This document shows, piece after piece, positions 34,422-44,337 of a stretch of DNA of 64,000 bases (within the stretch, counting starts at the first letter, position 1; each line of letters begins with the position of its first letter). The DNA lies in contig NW_006763290.1 of NCBI RefSeq assembly GCF_000218685.1, positions 5,606,908-5,670,907 of the forward strand. The letters are read 5' to 3'. The notes beneath the pieces are model-generated. The model searched no databases, was not told where the DNA came from, and was given only the letters and a program-made list of their open reading frames with translations. The translations under genes were made by a program, and so were the position numbers. This DNA comes from Serpula lacrymans var. lacrymans S7.9 (Eukaryota > Basidiomycota > Agaricomycetes > Boletales > Serpulaceae).

Positions 34422-35483
34422 ATGTCGTTGCAAGATATGAATGCGCTACTGCACGCAATGCGTGTGCAGATAGCGGAATTAACCTCGCAGCTCGCCGAGA
34501 TACAGGCCAACCCCCCTGTAGCAACCCCCTCGGTAGAGAAAAAGTTTAACAAGAAAGTCGAAGTCGTCGCTGACCCTGGCGCCTTCGAAGGAGACCGAGC
34601 GCGATTTGCCGAATGGTGGATCAAGCTCCAGATTTGGGTCAAGGCGAACTGGGACGCTTTCGCCGACGATTTTGAGGTAGCCACTGCGGTGCTATCTCGC
34701 CTAAAAGGACCTGTGGCGGGTCGATACGCCCAAGTAAGACTCCAGGAATGCTACACCGCGGGTGTGTGGCCTACCTGGGACGATCTCAAGAAAGAGATCG
34801 AAAAATATTTCAAACCGCAAGCTGAGCGAGACTGGGCGCGTCAGCAAATCCGTTCCTTCAAACAAGGAAACATGAGGACGGATGATTATGTCACCCGGTT
34901 CCTGGCCCTCTCCATCCAAGGAGGGTTAGGTAACGAACATGCAGTAGAACTGCTGGAACGCAATGTGAACCCTCGCATTGCAGAACAGATCTACCTGCAG
35001 GATACAAGAAGTGACGACCTGGCTCTGGCAGCCGAGGAAGTCCGACGAGTCGGTAGGGCCATGGAGCTCTACGCTATGCACCAAGGTGGCGGGTCCACCA
35101 AACAAACCACCACACCCCAGAGGCGCCCTGGGTCATCAAACCAAAATTATAATCACTCTCGCGGGTTCAAGCCGTTCGGGCTGCAGCCAGGACAGGGTGC
35201 TCCTATGGATATCGGCGCGGTCCAAGGCGGACAAATGCGCAGATTCAAGGGCAGCTGTTACAACTGCGGCCAAGAGGGACACATGTCCCGAGACTGTAGA
35301 AACGGGGCGCAGGCCGCCCAACAAAAAAATAATCAAGGGCGCCAGGCGCGCCAGTTAGAATCCGAAAAGCCGGACGATCGGCTCAACTCTTTGGCCGGTC
35401 GTTCTTACGATGAAATCCGGGCCTTCTTCTATGACCAACAGGTCAACGAAATGAAGGCTCAGGGAAAAGAATTTGGGGCTTAG
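34422..35483 (+). CDS. gag of element II
   Basis: Intact 353-residue frame. A coiled N-terminus starts MSLQDMNALLHAMRVQIAEL. The retrotransposon capsid region includes FEGDRARFAEWWIKLQIWV and TWDDLKKEIEKYFKPQ. A CCHC knuckle CYNCGQEGHMSRDC lies at about residues 278-291. It forms the particle that packages the element RNA. The stop at 35481 is 13 bases after a GGGAAAA heptamer, where ribosomes may shift into pol. Confidence 0.92.
   Translation: MSLQDMNALLHAMRVQIAELTSQLAEIQANPPVATPSVEKKFNKKVEVVADPGAFEGDRARFAEWWIKLQIWVKANWDAFADDFEVATAVLSRLKGPVAGRYAQVRLQECYTAGVWPTWDDLKKEIEKYFKPQAERDWARQQIRSFKQGNMRTDDYVTRFLALSIQGGLGNEHAVELLERNVNPRIAEQIYLQDTRSDDLALAAEEVRRVGRAMELYAMHQGGGSTKQTTTPQRRPGSSNQNYNHSRGFKPFGLQPGQGAPMDIGAVQGGQMRRFKGSCYNCGQEGHMSRDCRNGAQAAQQKNNQGRQARQLESEKPDDRLNSLAGRSYDEIRAFFYDQQVNEMKAQGKEFGA
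35462..35468 (+). promoter_or_regulatory. Candidate -1 ribosomal frameshift heptamer
   Basis: G GGA AAA in the gag reading frame matches the X XXY YYZ rule. Slipping back one base leads straight into the open pol frame (next codon AGA at 35468), avoiding the gag stop at 35481. Confidence 0.55.
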
Positions 35484-35488
35484 GTCAC

Positions 35489-38400
35489 TTGGGTGCCTTA
35501 GCTCCTATTAAAAATGAAGTAAACCACAACAAAGTGGCCCCTGCTCCGGGGTGTTGCACGAGCAATAACGGAATGACGGGGATGGCTCCCCAATTTGTAA
35601 ATAAATTTCTAAATTTGTTATCAGAAGTATGTACTTGTATGAAGAAATGTAACTGTAATATTTATGATACTACCACTGCACCAGCGTCTCCCTTGGAGCG
35701 TGGCCCCGGCGAGACAAACACTAGGGTGCTTGATTCTGGTAAAACAAAAATAGAAAAACATGTGTCATTCGAAATTTCTTCTTCTTCTTCTTCTTCTTCT
35801 TCTTCGGAGCCACCCTTTCCCGAAATCCCAAGGTGTGTGTTGATGCGCACGTATTTATTCCAGAAGGAGATCCGTTTAGACGTTGGCGTGGAAAACCTTG
35901 CCAGGGGCAAAGTACACTCAACGAGCGCACTGCTTGATTCAGGCGCTAACGGGATCTTCATAGATCAGGTCTGGGCGGAGCAAATTGGACTCCCCCTTGT
36001 AAAATTAGAAACATCTATTCCCGTCTATAACGTTGATGGTACGCTTAACGCAGGTGGCTGTATTACACACAAATGTTCTTTTGTGGTCGAATACCAAGGA
36101 CACAGAGAACGAGTCACTGCCGAGGCTACCCAACTAGGGAAGATTAATTTAATCTTAGGCTGGACCTGGCTATTCAAACACAATCCTGAGATCAACTGGC
36201 AGACAGGGGTTGTCACATTGTCACGTTGTCCCCAGGAATGTGTAAACTTGGGTAAACCAAATCATGTCCGTCACAATGAGCGTCTCGAAAAGTTAAACGC
36301 TAGTCACGTTTACGAGCTCAGATCTTTAGAAAAGATCGACGACGACGATGATGAGGTAAAACCTGAGGAAGAGATTAAGAGGCTGGTACCTCCCGAGTAC
36401 CACGACTTCTGGAAAGTCTTTTCGAAACACAAATCAGAGCGCTTCCCAGAGGCTAAACCTTGGGACCATGCTATAGATTTGAAAGACACCTTCAAACCAA
36501 GGAAGGGACACATGATACCGCTCTCTGCTCCCGAAAGAGACGAGGTATCTAGTTTCATAGATGAACAACTTAGGAAGGGTTACATCAGACCTTCCAAAAG
36601 TCCTATGACGTCCCCGGTGTTCTTCATTCCTAAAAAGGATGGTAAAAAGCGAATGATTATGGACTATCGTTACATAAACGAGCACACGGTTAAAAATGCG
36701 TATCCGCTACCTTTAATTAGTCAGCTAGTAGACAAATTGGCTGGCGCCAAGATTCTGACTAAAATGGATCTCAGATGGGGGTACAATAACGTACGAATCA
36801 AAGAGAAAGATGCTTGGAAGGCCGCGTTCACGTGCCACCGAGGATCTTTCGAACCCCTTGTTATGTTCTTTGGGTTGACCAATTCACCGGCGACCTTCCA
36901 GAGCATGATGAACGAGATCTTTGCGGATATGGAAAACTGTGTCGTCATTTACATTGACGATTTATTAATATTTACAAAGTCGGACGATGAGGCTGAGCAT
37001 GACAGGATCGTGCAAGAAGTCCTTCGACGCTTACAGGAACGGGACCTATTCGTTAAACCCGAAAAATGTAATTTTAAAGTGAAGGAAGTAGACTTCCTCG
37101 GTATGATCATAGGCCAGAACGGAATCAGGATGAACCCTGAGAAAGTTCAAGCTATTTTGGAATGGCCAGAACCTACTCGCGTCAAAGGAGTTAGGGCCTT
37201 CCTAGGCTTAGGCAATTTCTACCGAAGGTTTATTGAAAACTTTGCAAAAATCACGAGACCGTTGAACGATCTCACCAAAAAGGACCTTGTTTGGCAGTGG
37301 GGCGCCAAAGAACAGGAAGCTTTTGATAAGCTTAAACAGGCATTTACAACAGCACCCATATTGGCATTCCCTGAATTAGACAAAGAGTTCCGGCTAGAAA
37401 CCGACTCTTCTGACTTCGCCACTGGGGCTGTTCTATCCATCAAATGTCCTGATGATCTTTGGAGGCCTTGTGCCTATTTATCGCATAGTTTGTCGCCTAC
37501 AGAGCGCAACTATCAAATATACGACAAGGAGATGCTGGCCATCATTAGAGCTTTAGAGCACTGGCGGCACTACTTAGAAGGTGCTAGGCACCAATTCGAA
37601 ATTTGGACCGATCATAAGAACCTAGAGTACTTCATGACGGCCCGAGACCTGAACCGAAGACAAGCCCGCTACGCGGTGTACTTGTCAAGGTTCAATTATA
37701 AATTAATTCATAAGCCAGGAAGCTCAATGGGGAAAGCGGATGCTTTATCTAGAAGAGAGGATCATGCCAACGGCATTGAAGATAACAACAAAGGTGTCAC
37801 CTTGATAGATCAATCAAGGGTCGCCAATGTTAGAATCGGGCAAGATTCCGACCTCCTAGAAGTTTTTAGAAAAGACATCTCCCCAGAGGAAAAGGCGCGC
37901 CTTGAAGGCAATGAAAACTATTCATGGAAAGACGGGCTCTTTCATTTCAAAAACAAAATCTATGTGCCTGAATCCGCAAGGATCAAGGCAATAGATAGAC
38001 ATCATGACACTCCAGTGGCTGGGCACCCTGGATGGCAACGAACGATGGAGTTGATCTCCAGAAACTACATGTGGCCTGGCATGGTCAAAGACATACAGGA
38101 ATACGTAAAATCCTGTCTGAGATGCGCCATGGCCAAAAATTCCCATCTACCGCCGGCCGGTAAACTCATGCCAAACCCGATACCAGCTGGCCCCTGGCAG
38201 GATATATCGGTGGACTTCACAACGGATCTGCCCGAGTCAAACGGGTACGATTCAGTAATGGTGGTAGTAGACCGCTTCTCCAAAGAAGTGGTATTCATAC
38301 CCACCAACAAAACCATCACCGCCGCCGGTACGGCAGACTTATTTAAAGATTTCGTATGGTCAATCCATGGGTTACCAGAAACGGTAATCTCCGATAGAGG

Positions 38401-39361
38401 ACCACAATTCGCTAGCGAATTTACGAAAGAATTATGCCGGATGCTGGGCATCAAACCTAAATTATCCACGGCGTTCCATCCACAAACCGATGGACAAACG
38501 GAGAGACTCAACCAGGAGTTGAAACAGTACCTCCGGATATTTATTAACGACAGACAGACAGATTGGGCCAAGTGGCTAAAGATAGCCCAGTTCTCGTATA
38601 ATATTAAACAGTCGTCGGCTACAGGAAAGGCACCATTCGAGGTTACTAGATCGTACCTCCCCAGAATGGGTGTAGAACCTGGCAAAAGCAAAAACGAGGC
38701 TGCTGGGAACATGGTAAAAGACATGAAGTCTGTCTTGGATGAAACGTGCAAGGCGCTATTTAGAACTGCAGAGCAGATGAAAGACAGGGCAGAGCGTAGA
38801 CGCTCTAAGGCACCTGATTACAAGGTCGGCGACCTGGTCTGGTTAGACACCGACCACTTGAAATTAAAAGACCGGCAGTCTAGAAAACTGACCGAAAAGT
38901 GGATTGGCCCTTACCGGATTAAGGAAGTCAAACCTAATGCGGTGGAGCTGGAACTCCCAAAACGAATGAGGGTGGTACCCACGGTTAACATTAGCCGTGT
39001 GAAACCCTACAAAGGACCGCTTCCGGGACAGCGCGTAGACCGGCCCGGACCGGTAGTAGTCACACAGGAAGGTGAAGAAGAGTTCGAAGTCGAACGAGTG
39101 GTAGATGCACGCTTGAAGCGTGGAAAATTAGAGTTCCTGGTCCTATGGAAGGGCTATGGAGACGAGGACAGAACGTGGGAACCAGAAACCCATCTGGAAA
39201 ACTCCCGCGACACTGTTCGCGAATTTTATTCTAGGAATCCCTCAGCTCCCAGAAAGCTTAGAGGCATAGATTCCAAACTTTTTAATTCCCTTTTTCAACC
39301 TATGCCCGAAAATTTTACCACTACCTCCGGTATTTGGTCTCGCCTGGAAGTCGAGCCTTAG
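35489..39361 (+). CDS. pol of element II (PR-RT-RH-IN-chromodomain)
   Basis: Intact 1,290-codon frame, lying -1 to gag and open upstream to at least 35462, with no ATG at its head. Expression as gag-pol by frameshift is therefore likely. Protease ALLDSGANGIF is at about residue 150. RT has MDLRWGYNNVRI and VIYIDDLLIF (about 488). RNase H has LETDSSDFATGAVL. Integrase zinc region HHDTPVAGHPGW to CLRC starts at about 837. Catalytic residues lie in VDFTTDLPES, ISDRGPQFASEF and GQTERLNQELKQY. GPYRIKE follows, then a chromodomain (EEEFEVERVVDARLKRGK, LWKGYGDEDRTWEPETHL) at about 1195-1250. A Ser10 run early in the frame is coded by a TTC/TCT microsatellite. No inactivating change seen. Confidence 0.94.
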   Translation: MGALAPIKNEVNHNKVAPAPGCCTSNNGMTGMAPQFVNKFLNLLSEVCTCMKKCNCNIYDTTTAPASPLERGPGETNTRVLDSGKTKIEKHVSFEISSSSSSSSSSEPPFPEIPRCVLMRTYLFQKEIRLDVGVENLARGKVHSTSALLDSGANGIFIDQVWAEQIGLPLVKLETSIPVYNVDGTLNAGGCITHKCSFVVEYQGHRERVTAEATQLGKINLILGWTWLFKHNPEINWQTGVVTLSRCPQECVNLGKPNHVRHNERLEKLNASHVYELRSLEKIDDDDDEVKPEEEIKRLVPPEYHDFWKVFSKHKSERFPEAKPWDHAIDLKDTFKPRKGHMIPLSAPERDEVSSFIDEQLRKGYIRPSKSPMTSPVFFIPKKDGKKRMIMDYRYINEHTVKNAYPLPLISQLVDKLAGAKILTKMDLRWGYNNVRIKEKDAWKAAFTCHRGSFEPLVMFFGLTNSPATFQSMMNEIFADMENCVVIYIDDLLIFTKSDDEAEHDRIVQEVLRRLQERDLFVKPEKCNFKVKEVDFLGMIIGQNGIRMNPEKVQAILEWPEPTRVKGVRAFLGLGNFYRRFIENFAKITRPLNDLTKKDLVWQWGAKEQEAFDKLKQAFTTAPILAFPELDKEFRLETDSSDFATGAVLSIKCPDDLWRPCAYLSHSLSPTERNYQIYDKEMLAIIRALEHWRHYLEGARHQFEIWTDHKNLEYFMTARDLNRRQARYAVYLSRFNYKLIHKPGSSMGKADALSRREDHANGIEDNNKGVTLIDQSRVANVRIGQDSDLLEVFRKDISPEEKARLEGNENYSWKDGLFHFKNKIYVPESARIKAIDRHHDTPVAGHPGWQRTMELISRNYMWPGMVKDIQEYVKSCLRCAMAKNSHLPPAGKLMPNPIPAGPWQDISVDFTTDLPESNGYDSVMVVVDRFSKEVVFIPTNKTITAAGTADLFKDFVWSIHGLPETVISDRGPQFASEFTKELCRMLGIKPKLSTAFHPQTDGQTERLNQELKQYLRIFINDRQTDWAKWLKIAQFSYNIKQSSATGKAPFEVTRSYLPRMGVEPGKSKNEAAGNMVKDMKSVLDETCKALFRTAEQMKDRAERRRSKAPDYKVGDLVWLDTDHLKLKDRQSRKLTEKWIGPYRIKEVKPNAVELELPKRMRVVPTVNISRVKPYKGPLPGQRVDRPGPVVVTQEGEEEFEVERVVDARLKRGKLEFLVLWKGYGDEDRTWEPETHLENSRDTVREFYSRNPSAPRKLRGIDSKLFNSLFQPMPENFTTTSGIWSRLEVEP

Positions 39362-39372
39362 AAGGGGGGTAG

Positions 39373-39762
39373 TGTTATGATAACACAATTTCCGGACATC
39401 TCCTTTCCTTTTTATTCTCCGCTTTAACTTTATACTTCAAAATGCCACGCGGCATTTCCCTTTCTCGCACCGCGTTGCCTTTCTTTTACTTTTAGACTTA
39501 ACTCTCTCACGCAGTGGAGCTGACCATACGGGCTAGGCCCTATGACATCATCAGCCACTGCTTTCATCAACTGTATAGTACACATGTACAAACAACCTGT
39601 AGTAGTATATATACCCCAATAGATCCAGGAGACTCCTCAGCGAGTCCTCCTGTTGTATACCAACTAACTCACTGCAGCCCAAGGGGTACCCACTCCCCAT
39701 CTTCCACTACCTTTATAGTGTGTTCCTGTGTGCGCCAGAGTAACTAACTCTTGGTTGTAACA
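39373..39762 (+). repeat. Right LTR of element II
   Basis: Intact 390-bp LTR, preceded by the purine tract GAAGGGGGGTAG. Confidence 0.94.
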
Positions 39763-41251
39763 GTTCCTACCCGATCCCATTAGCTGACCGCGTATACGTT
39801 CCCCGAAACCACGAATTAAGGGCGCAAATATTGAAAGATCATCACGACGAAGCCCTGGCTGGACACCCAGGAGAAAGAACAATGTTTGAACGAGTAAACC
39901 GAGAGCTCTGGTGGCCAAGTCTCCGTACAGATATCAGACGGTATGTACGAGGGTGCGAGGGTGCGAGAGTTGTCAACGCACCAAGGCACATCGGACAAAG
40001 CCTAACACCCCTCTACACCCGAACCCGATACCAGATCGGCCTTGGCAGATTATCACCACCAATCTCATAGGCGCATTACCGGAATCCAAGGGCTACACCG
40101 CCGTTCAGGTCTTTGTTGACCGATTTAGTAAAATGGCCCATTTTGTCCCCACCTTCATTACTCTCGACTCTGCTGGTTATGCACGTCAACTCCGAGATAA
40201 TGTAATACAACTCCACGGAATTCCTGAAAAGATCGTCTCCGATCGAGGTCCTCAATTCATGTCTCGATTCACAAAAGACTTTTACGACCTAATGGGGATA
40301 ACACCAGGCCTCTCTACAGGCTATCACCCTCAAACAGACGGACAGTCCGAACGGATCAATCAGGATCTAGAGCACTACCTCCGCATTTTTATAAATCATC
40401 AACAAAATGATTGGGCAGACTGGCTTTCCATTGCTGAGTTTACATACAACAACCATCTCCACACCGCAACGAATCAAACACCCTTCTTTTTGAACTATGG
40501 GTTACACCCAAGAACGAATATTACCACCACATCGTCCCCTCGATCCGCTTCTGCAGCAGAATTTAGCGAACAAATGAAAAAACTCCACGATATCACGAAA
40601 TCCTCCCTTCTTGTAGCAAACGAGAATCTGAAGAAGTATTACGACCGTAAGAAATCCCCCTCCCGGGAGTATCAAGCTGGCGACAAAGTCTGGTTAGAAG
40701 GACATAACATCACAACAGATAGACCAATGAAGAAATTAGACGATAAACGCTTTGGGCCTTTCAAAGTCACCCAAAAAGTCGGACCCTCCGCCTATCAACT
40801 TGATATCCCTAAAAGTTGGAAGTCCATTCATCCCGTATTCAACAAAGCCGTCCTCTCACCATACCATGCTCCCGAATTCCTCAATCAACCAACTTCCTCG
40901 CGACCACCACCCGAGATCGTGGAAGGAATAGACGAATACGAAGTAGAGAGTATAATCGCTTCCAGACCGACTAAACTGAAAGGTAGTAAGCTCAACTACC
41001 TAATTCACTGGCATGGTTATCCAGTCTCCGAACGCACTTGGGAACCCGACACCAATCTTACACATGTCGCCAATTTACTCGCCGCCTTCCACAAAACAAA
41101 TCCAGCCGCCCCTCAGATTATTACCGCTTCTCTCCACTTCCGTCCTTACGAAAACTATACCACCACTTCTAAACCTCCGATGCTTTTTGATTGGATTAGT
41201 AACAAGTTCCAAAGTGCCGCATCCGGACTCATGAGGACACGAGTCTTATAA
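39763..41251 (+). pseudogene. pol of element I, 3' part (integrase, chromodomain)
   Basis: Continues pol after element II in the same frame: YPIPLADRVYVPRNHEL, then the HHCC zinc region HHDEALAGHPGERTMFERVN. A tandem 8-bp duplication (GGGTGCGA at 39951 and 39959) shifts the frame within the HHCC region. The core then reads IITTNLIGALPES, where the first catalytic Asp is Asn (40061-40063), followed by VSDRGPQF and GQSERINQDLEHYLR. The C-terminus has a chromodomain, YEVESIIASRPTKLKGSKLN and IHWHGYPVSERTWEPDTNL. Chromodomains guide integration to marked chromatin. The enzyme should be inactive. Confidence 0.88.
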
Positions 41252-41263
41252 AAGGGGAGCTAA

Positions 41264-41890
41264 TGTGAGGAATCGATTTTTCTTATCGCATTCCCGTCAT
41301 GTCGTGGTTAGCAGACTCGATCCCCGTCACTCCTCTTGCCCTTGGACTAGAGATTACAGCAGGTGTCTTATTACTTTTATCATTTTTCTTCTTATTCTCT
41401 CTTCACACTCACGTTCTATCGTACCTACAACGAGGTAGACTTGTTGTCGACCCTCGAGAAGATATCCAGATGACATAGCCACGATCCAGTGCTATGTCTG
41501 AAAATACTTCGGAGGAATATTGATAAGCGAAGAAGGTTATGAGTCAGCGCCTTCTCATGGGCGTACTGATACAGCCAATCGCACATCCCTTACCAATACA
41601 TTTTCTCATACAATTAGTAAATACGATAGATCAGACCACTTTCTCCCTTTTTCTTATTGGTTAGCTAGCTGGTCAGACCACTTTCTCAGTACTTCCCTTT
41701 CTCGGTCTGACCATCGCCGTTCACTATATAAAGAAGTACATACTCAATGTATTGTTCTCTAGTTCAATATTAGTTTGGATTTGCGCTCATACCGATACTC
41801 TTCATTCTCATACCCTGATTCACCGCCTTCCAGCAAGGACTTGACCAGGCATTGTGCTTTGTTATATAGCTTCGTATTTGTTGCCTGACA
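41264..41890 (+). repeat. Right LTR of element I
   Basis: 627 bp, nearly identical to the left LTR. Preceded by a purine-rich tract AAAAGGGGAGC (41251-41261) suitable for plus-strand priming. Confidence 0.95.
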
Positions 41891-42380
41891 CTCCTCCCCC
41901 TCTGCCCCCCAGTTCTACCACCTCCACGCCCGCTCAGAGCCCGCTACGCCCTCAAAAATTGTTCATTTCCCAAACCCAGACCGCGGTCTTGCCACCGTCC
42001 GCGTGTTCAACCGCTCAGCCCGCCCCGCTGCCCTCTCCTCTCCCCCCTTCCTCGGCGAAGACACAGAGACGGACCCAGACCCCGACTCTCCCCCCACTTG
42101 CTTTCCCTTCCCTGCCTTCCCACCCACACCCACCTACACCATCGACTCTGCCCGCTCCTCCCTCTCCCCCTCCTCCTTTCCCCTCCTCCCCTCCACGCCA
42201 GACACCCCACCTGCCATGTTGTGCCCCCCCTGGGACAGCTTCACCTTCCCCATCCCCCTCAAGGACATCTCCACCTCCCTCCCCTCCCGCACCCTCTTCC
42301 TCATCGCCCGCTACAGAACAGAGATGACCACCCCCCCTCGCGAGTGGTGGGATAACAACGCCGGCAGGAATTATCGCCTT
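41891..42380 (+). pseudogene. 3' part of the same CBM21 gene
   Basis: After the TSD copy CTCCT the frame reads QFYHLHARSEPATPSKIVHF. KIVHF fits the PP1-docking RVxF motif. It continues LATVRVFNRSARPAAL, FPFPAFPPTPTYTID, PPWDSFTFPIPLKD and RTLFLIARYR. WWDNNAGRNYRLAF is the CBM21 sugar-binding signature. The strand with the usual VRxTxDxW motif is not visible between YTID and PPWDSF, which suggests an internal deletion. Joining the two halves with one CTCCT keeps the frame. The C-terminus beyond 42380 could not be traced with confidence; open reading continues in several frames to about 42978. Confidence 0.82.
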
Positions 42381-42551
42381 GCGTTCAGGTGCACTGAGGT
42401 GGGAGGGGATGACAGGAGAAGGGTGACGATGGGTGCATTGTTTCTTGATTATTTTCTTAGCAGTGAATTGATGAATTGGGTATGGGTAGATACGGTAAAG
42501 ACCCCTTCATCACCATCTGCAGCAGCCTCCTCCGTCCCCTTCCCCTCCATA

Positions 42552-42595
42552 GCCTCCCCTCCACAGCCTCCCCTCCACAGCCTCCCCTCCACAGC
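42552..42595. repeat. Minisatellite, 14-bp unit
   Basis: CCTCCCCTCCACAG is repeated three times in tandem, preceded by a variant with ATAG. Confidence 0.7.
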
Positions 42596-43307
42596 TGAGG
42601 CACGGGCATGCACAGGGGACCTTCACCCCTTTCTCCTCAAACTCCCGCTCCCATCCTTCAAGTTCGCAGCCCCCCACACCGCACACTGCACCCATCCTCT
42701 TCCACGCATCCTTCGTGTCTTTGCAGGCAGCACCGACGAGGACGAGGAAGGAAGATGTGGAGTTGCTGCTGCCCACGCCGTCCATATCCCCGCCCTCGCC
42801 TCCCTCCTCCTCCTCGCCAGCCTCCTCGCTCTTGACGCCCGAGGGCTCACCGCGCGCTGTGCAGAGGGTGTTGTATATCGTGGAGGAGGGTGTACATGGG
42901 TACAAATGTGGACATGGGCAACAAGGGCATGGGCATGGGTATGCGCATGAGGGGGGAGAGATGGGGCTTGAGGCATAAGTGCCATCTCCCCCCTTTGGCT
43001 GTCGCGCGACCTTGCCTTCCTTGGCGACTCGCTCCAACTCGGCTCTTGGCCCCCCGAGCGCAACCACCGCTGTTGACTCCAATGCAACGCCAACATCAAC
43101 GCCAACTCCAGTGCTAGCGCAAAACCTGACTGCAACGATGCCAACCGCCATGCCAACCTCCGACGCGATGGCAACGGCCCCCGCCCATGACTTGCTGTAC
43201 AAAGTGTTCGTGATGCAGTGGTGTTTTGCGCAGGGTCCTGCTCCTGCTGCGGCGTATACGAGTTTGGGGGTGGGGGCGGCGGAAGGGTGACGATGAAATG
43301 AAGATTG

Positions 43308-43334
43308 ATGAATGAATGAATGAATGAATGAATG
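43308..43334. repeat. TGAA microsatellite
   Basis: About six tandem TGAA tetranucleotides. Confidence 0.8.
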
Positions 43335-44034
43335 ATGAAGATACCAACTACAAAAAAAGGGAGCTGTGAAGGGCAGGGAAGGAAAGGGAAGGATATTCAA
43401 AAACTGAAAACTGAAATAAGATTCAACTATGCCATGATGCGTTGATGACACGAAGGAAACACAATATTGTCATTGTTATACCAGGTCCCCCCTTCCCTCC
43501 CCCCTCTCACCTCACCACGTCCCACAACTACAACTGCATCCCACATCTGCATGTGCATCCGAGGTGTTGTGCTCGGGTTTCCTTGGAAGGGTTCGAGATG
43601 ATATGAGGATATTTACTCAACATACACGAGTTTTTTTTTCTTTCTATCTTTTCATTTCATTTCATTTTTTTTTTTCATTTTTCTTTTGCTATACCAAACC
43701 TCATCTCATCTTACCCCACACCGCACCACGACTTACAGCTCATACCCCACTGCCCACATTTCTCCAATCACGATACTCGACGCTCTCCTGTTCTCCCTTC
43801 TCCCTTCTCCCTTCTCCCTTCTTTTCTCCTTTACTTTCTCCTCCCTTCTGTTCTCGACCATGGACTTGCCCGCCTCCCCTCCCTCCCTCCCTCCCTCATC
43901 TAGCTGCCCGTCCAGCCACTCATCCACTCATCTGGCTTTGCTCACTCACTCCACCCCAACCCCACCTCGTGGCCCACTACGACTTATGCTTATTGCCCAT
44001 CTTGGGCTTGAGCGCTACTGCATCTAAGTTTTAT

Positions 44035-44068
44035 AAGCGACTTTAAAGCTCTCAAGCGACTTTAAAGC
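44035..44068. repeat. 15-bp direct repeat left of the Plavaka region
   Basis: AAGCGACTTTAAAGC occurs at 44035-44049 and 44054-44068. It could be a subterminal repeat of the Plavaka-type element, whose ends I could not locate. Confidence 0.6.
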
Positions 44069-44337
44069 AGAGCCATTTGGGAATAGGCTCAATTCAGTGC
44101 GTCCCAGTCTCGATCCATTGTGTCACAGCCAATTGTAGTATTATTGCCTTACACCATCTTCAGGGCTAGATATATTTTCGAGTGATAAGATCGTTCGGAT
44201 TCATAGTACGAAATCTTTTGGTTTTAGATAACAATAAGCCTTTGGATAACTACTATCAAGCGTAATCAGCGTAGTCAGACACTGTACTAGTATTATCTGT
44301 CTACAGAAAATAAGATTGAATGGTACAAGAAAACACG

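Larger units (their letters stand above)
31685..39762 (+). mobile_element. LTR retrotransposon II (chromodomain Ty3-type), nested in I
   Basis: LTRs of 390 bp begin TGTTATGATAAC and end GTTGTAACA. The target duplicate GTTCC stands at 31680-31684 and 39763-39767. The left LTR is interrupted by element III. Without III the element is about 6.26 kb. The two LTRs differ at about one position (CTTTAAAA versus CTTCAAAA), so the insertion is young. Gag and pol are open throughout. This is the best candidate in the window for an element that could still be active. Confidence 0.94.
25558..41890 (+). mobile_element. LTR retrotransposon I (chromodomain Ty3-type), interrupted
   Basis: Bounded by 627-bp LTRs that begin TG and end CA, and by 5-bp target duplicates CTCCT (25553-25557 and 41891-41895). 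The LTRs differ at about two positions (GG versus AA in GTCTGGGAATAC). Without nested element II it is 8.25 kb. Order inside: self-priming site, an unusual ORF, gag with a CCHC knuckle, then protease, RT, RNase H, integrase and chromodomain. That order places it in the chromovirus branch of Ty3 elements. Several stop codons and active-site losses show it is defective. Confidence 0.93.
42381..44337. other. CBM21 3' tail and low-complexity region
   Basis: Very C/T-rich with long compositional open frames on both strands, no recognisable domain. Contains three copies of CCTCCCCTCCACAG (42552-42595), a TGAA tetranucleotide run near 43308-43334, and repeated CCCTTCT units near 43793-43825. Confidence 0.5.

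Noticed and set aside
42003..43451. Long overlapping open frames on both strands (up to 315 codons)
   Set aside because: The 5' 380 bases are the real CBM21 exon. The rest is open by C/T composition on one strand and G/A on the other, with no domain.
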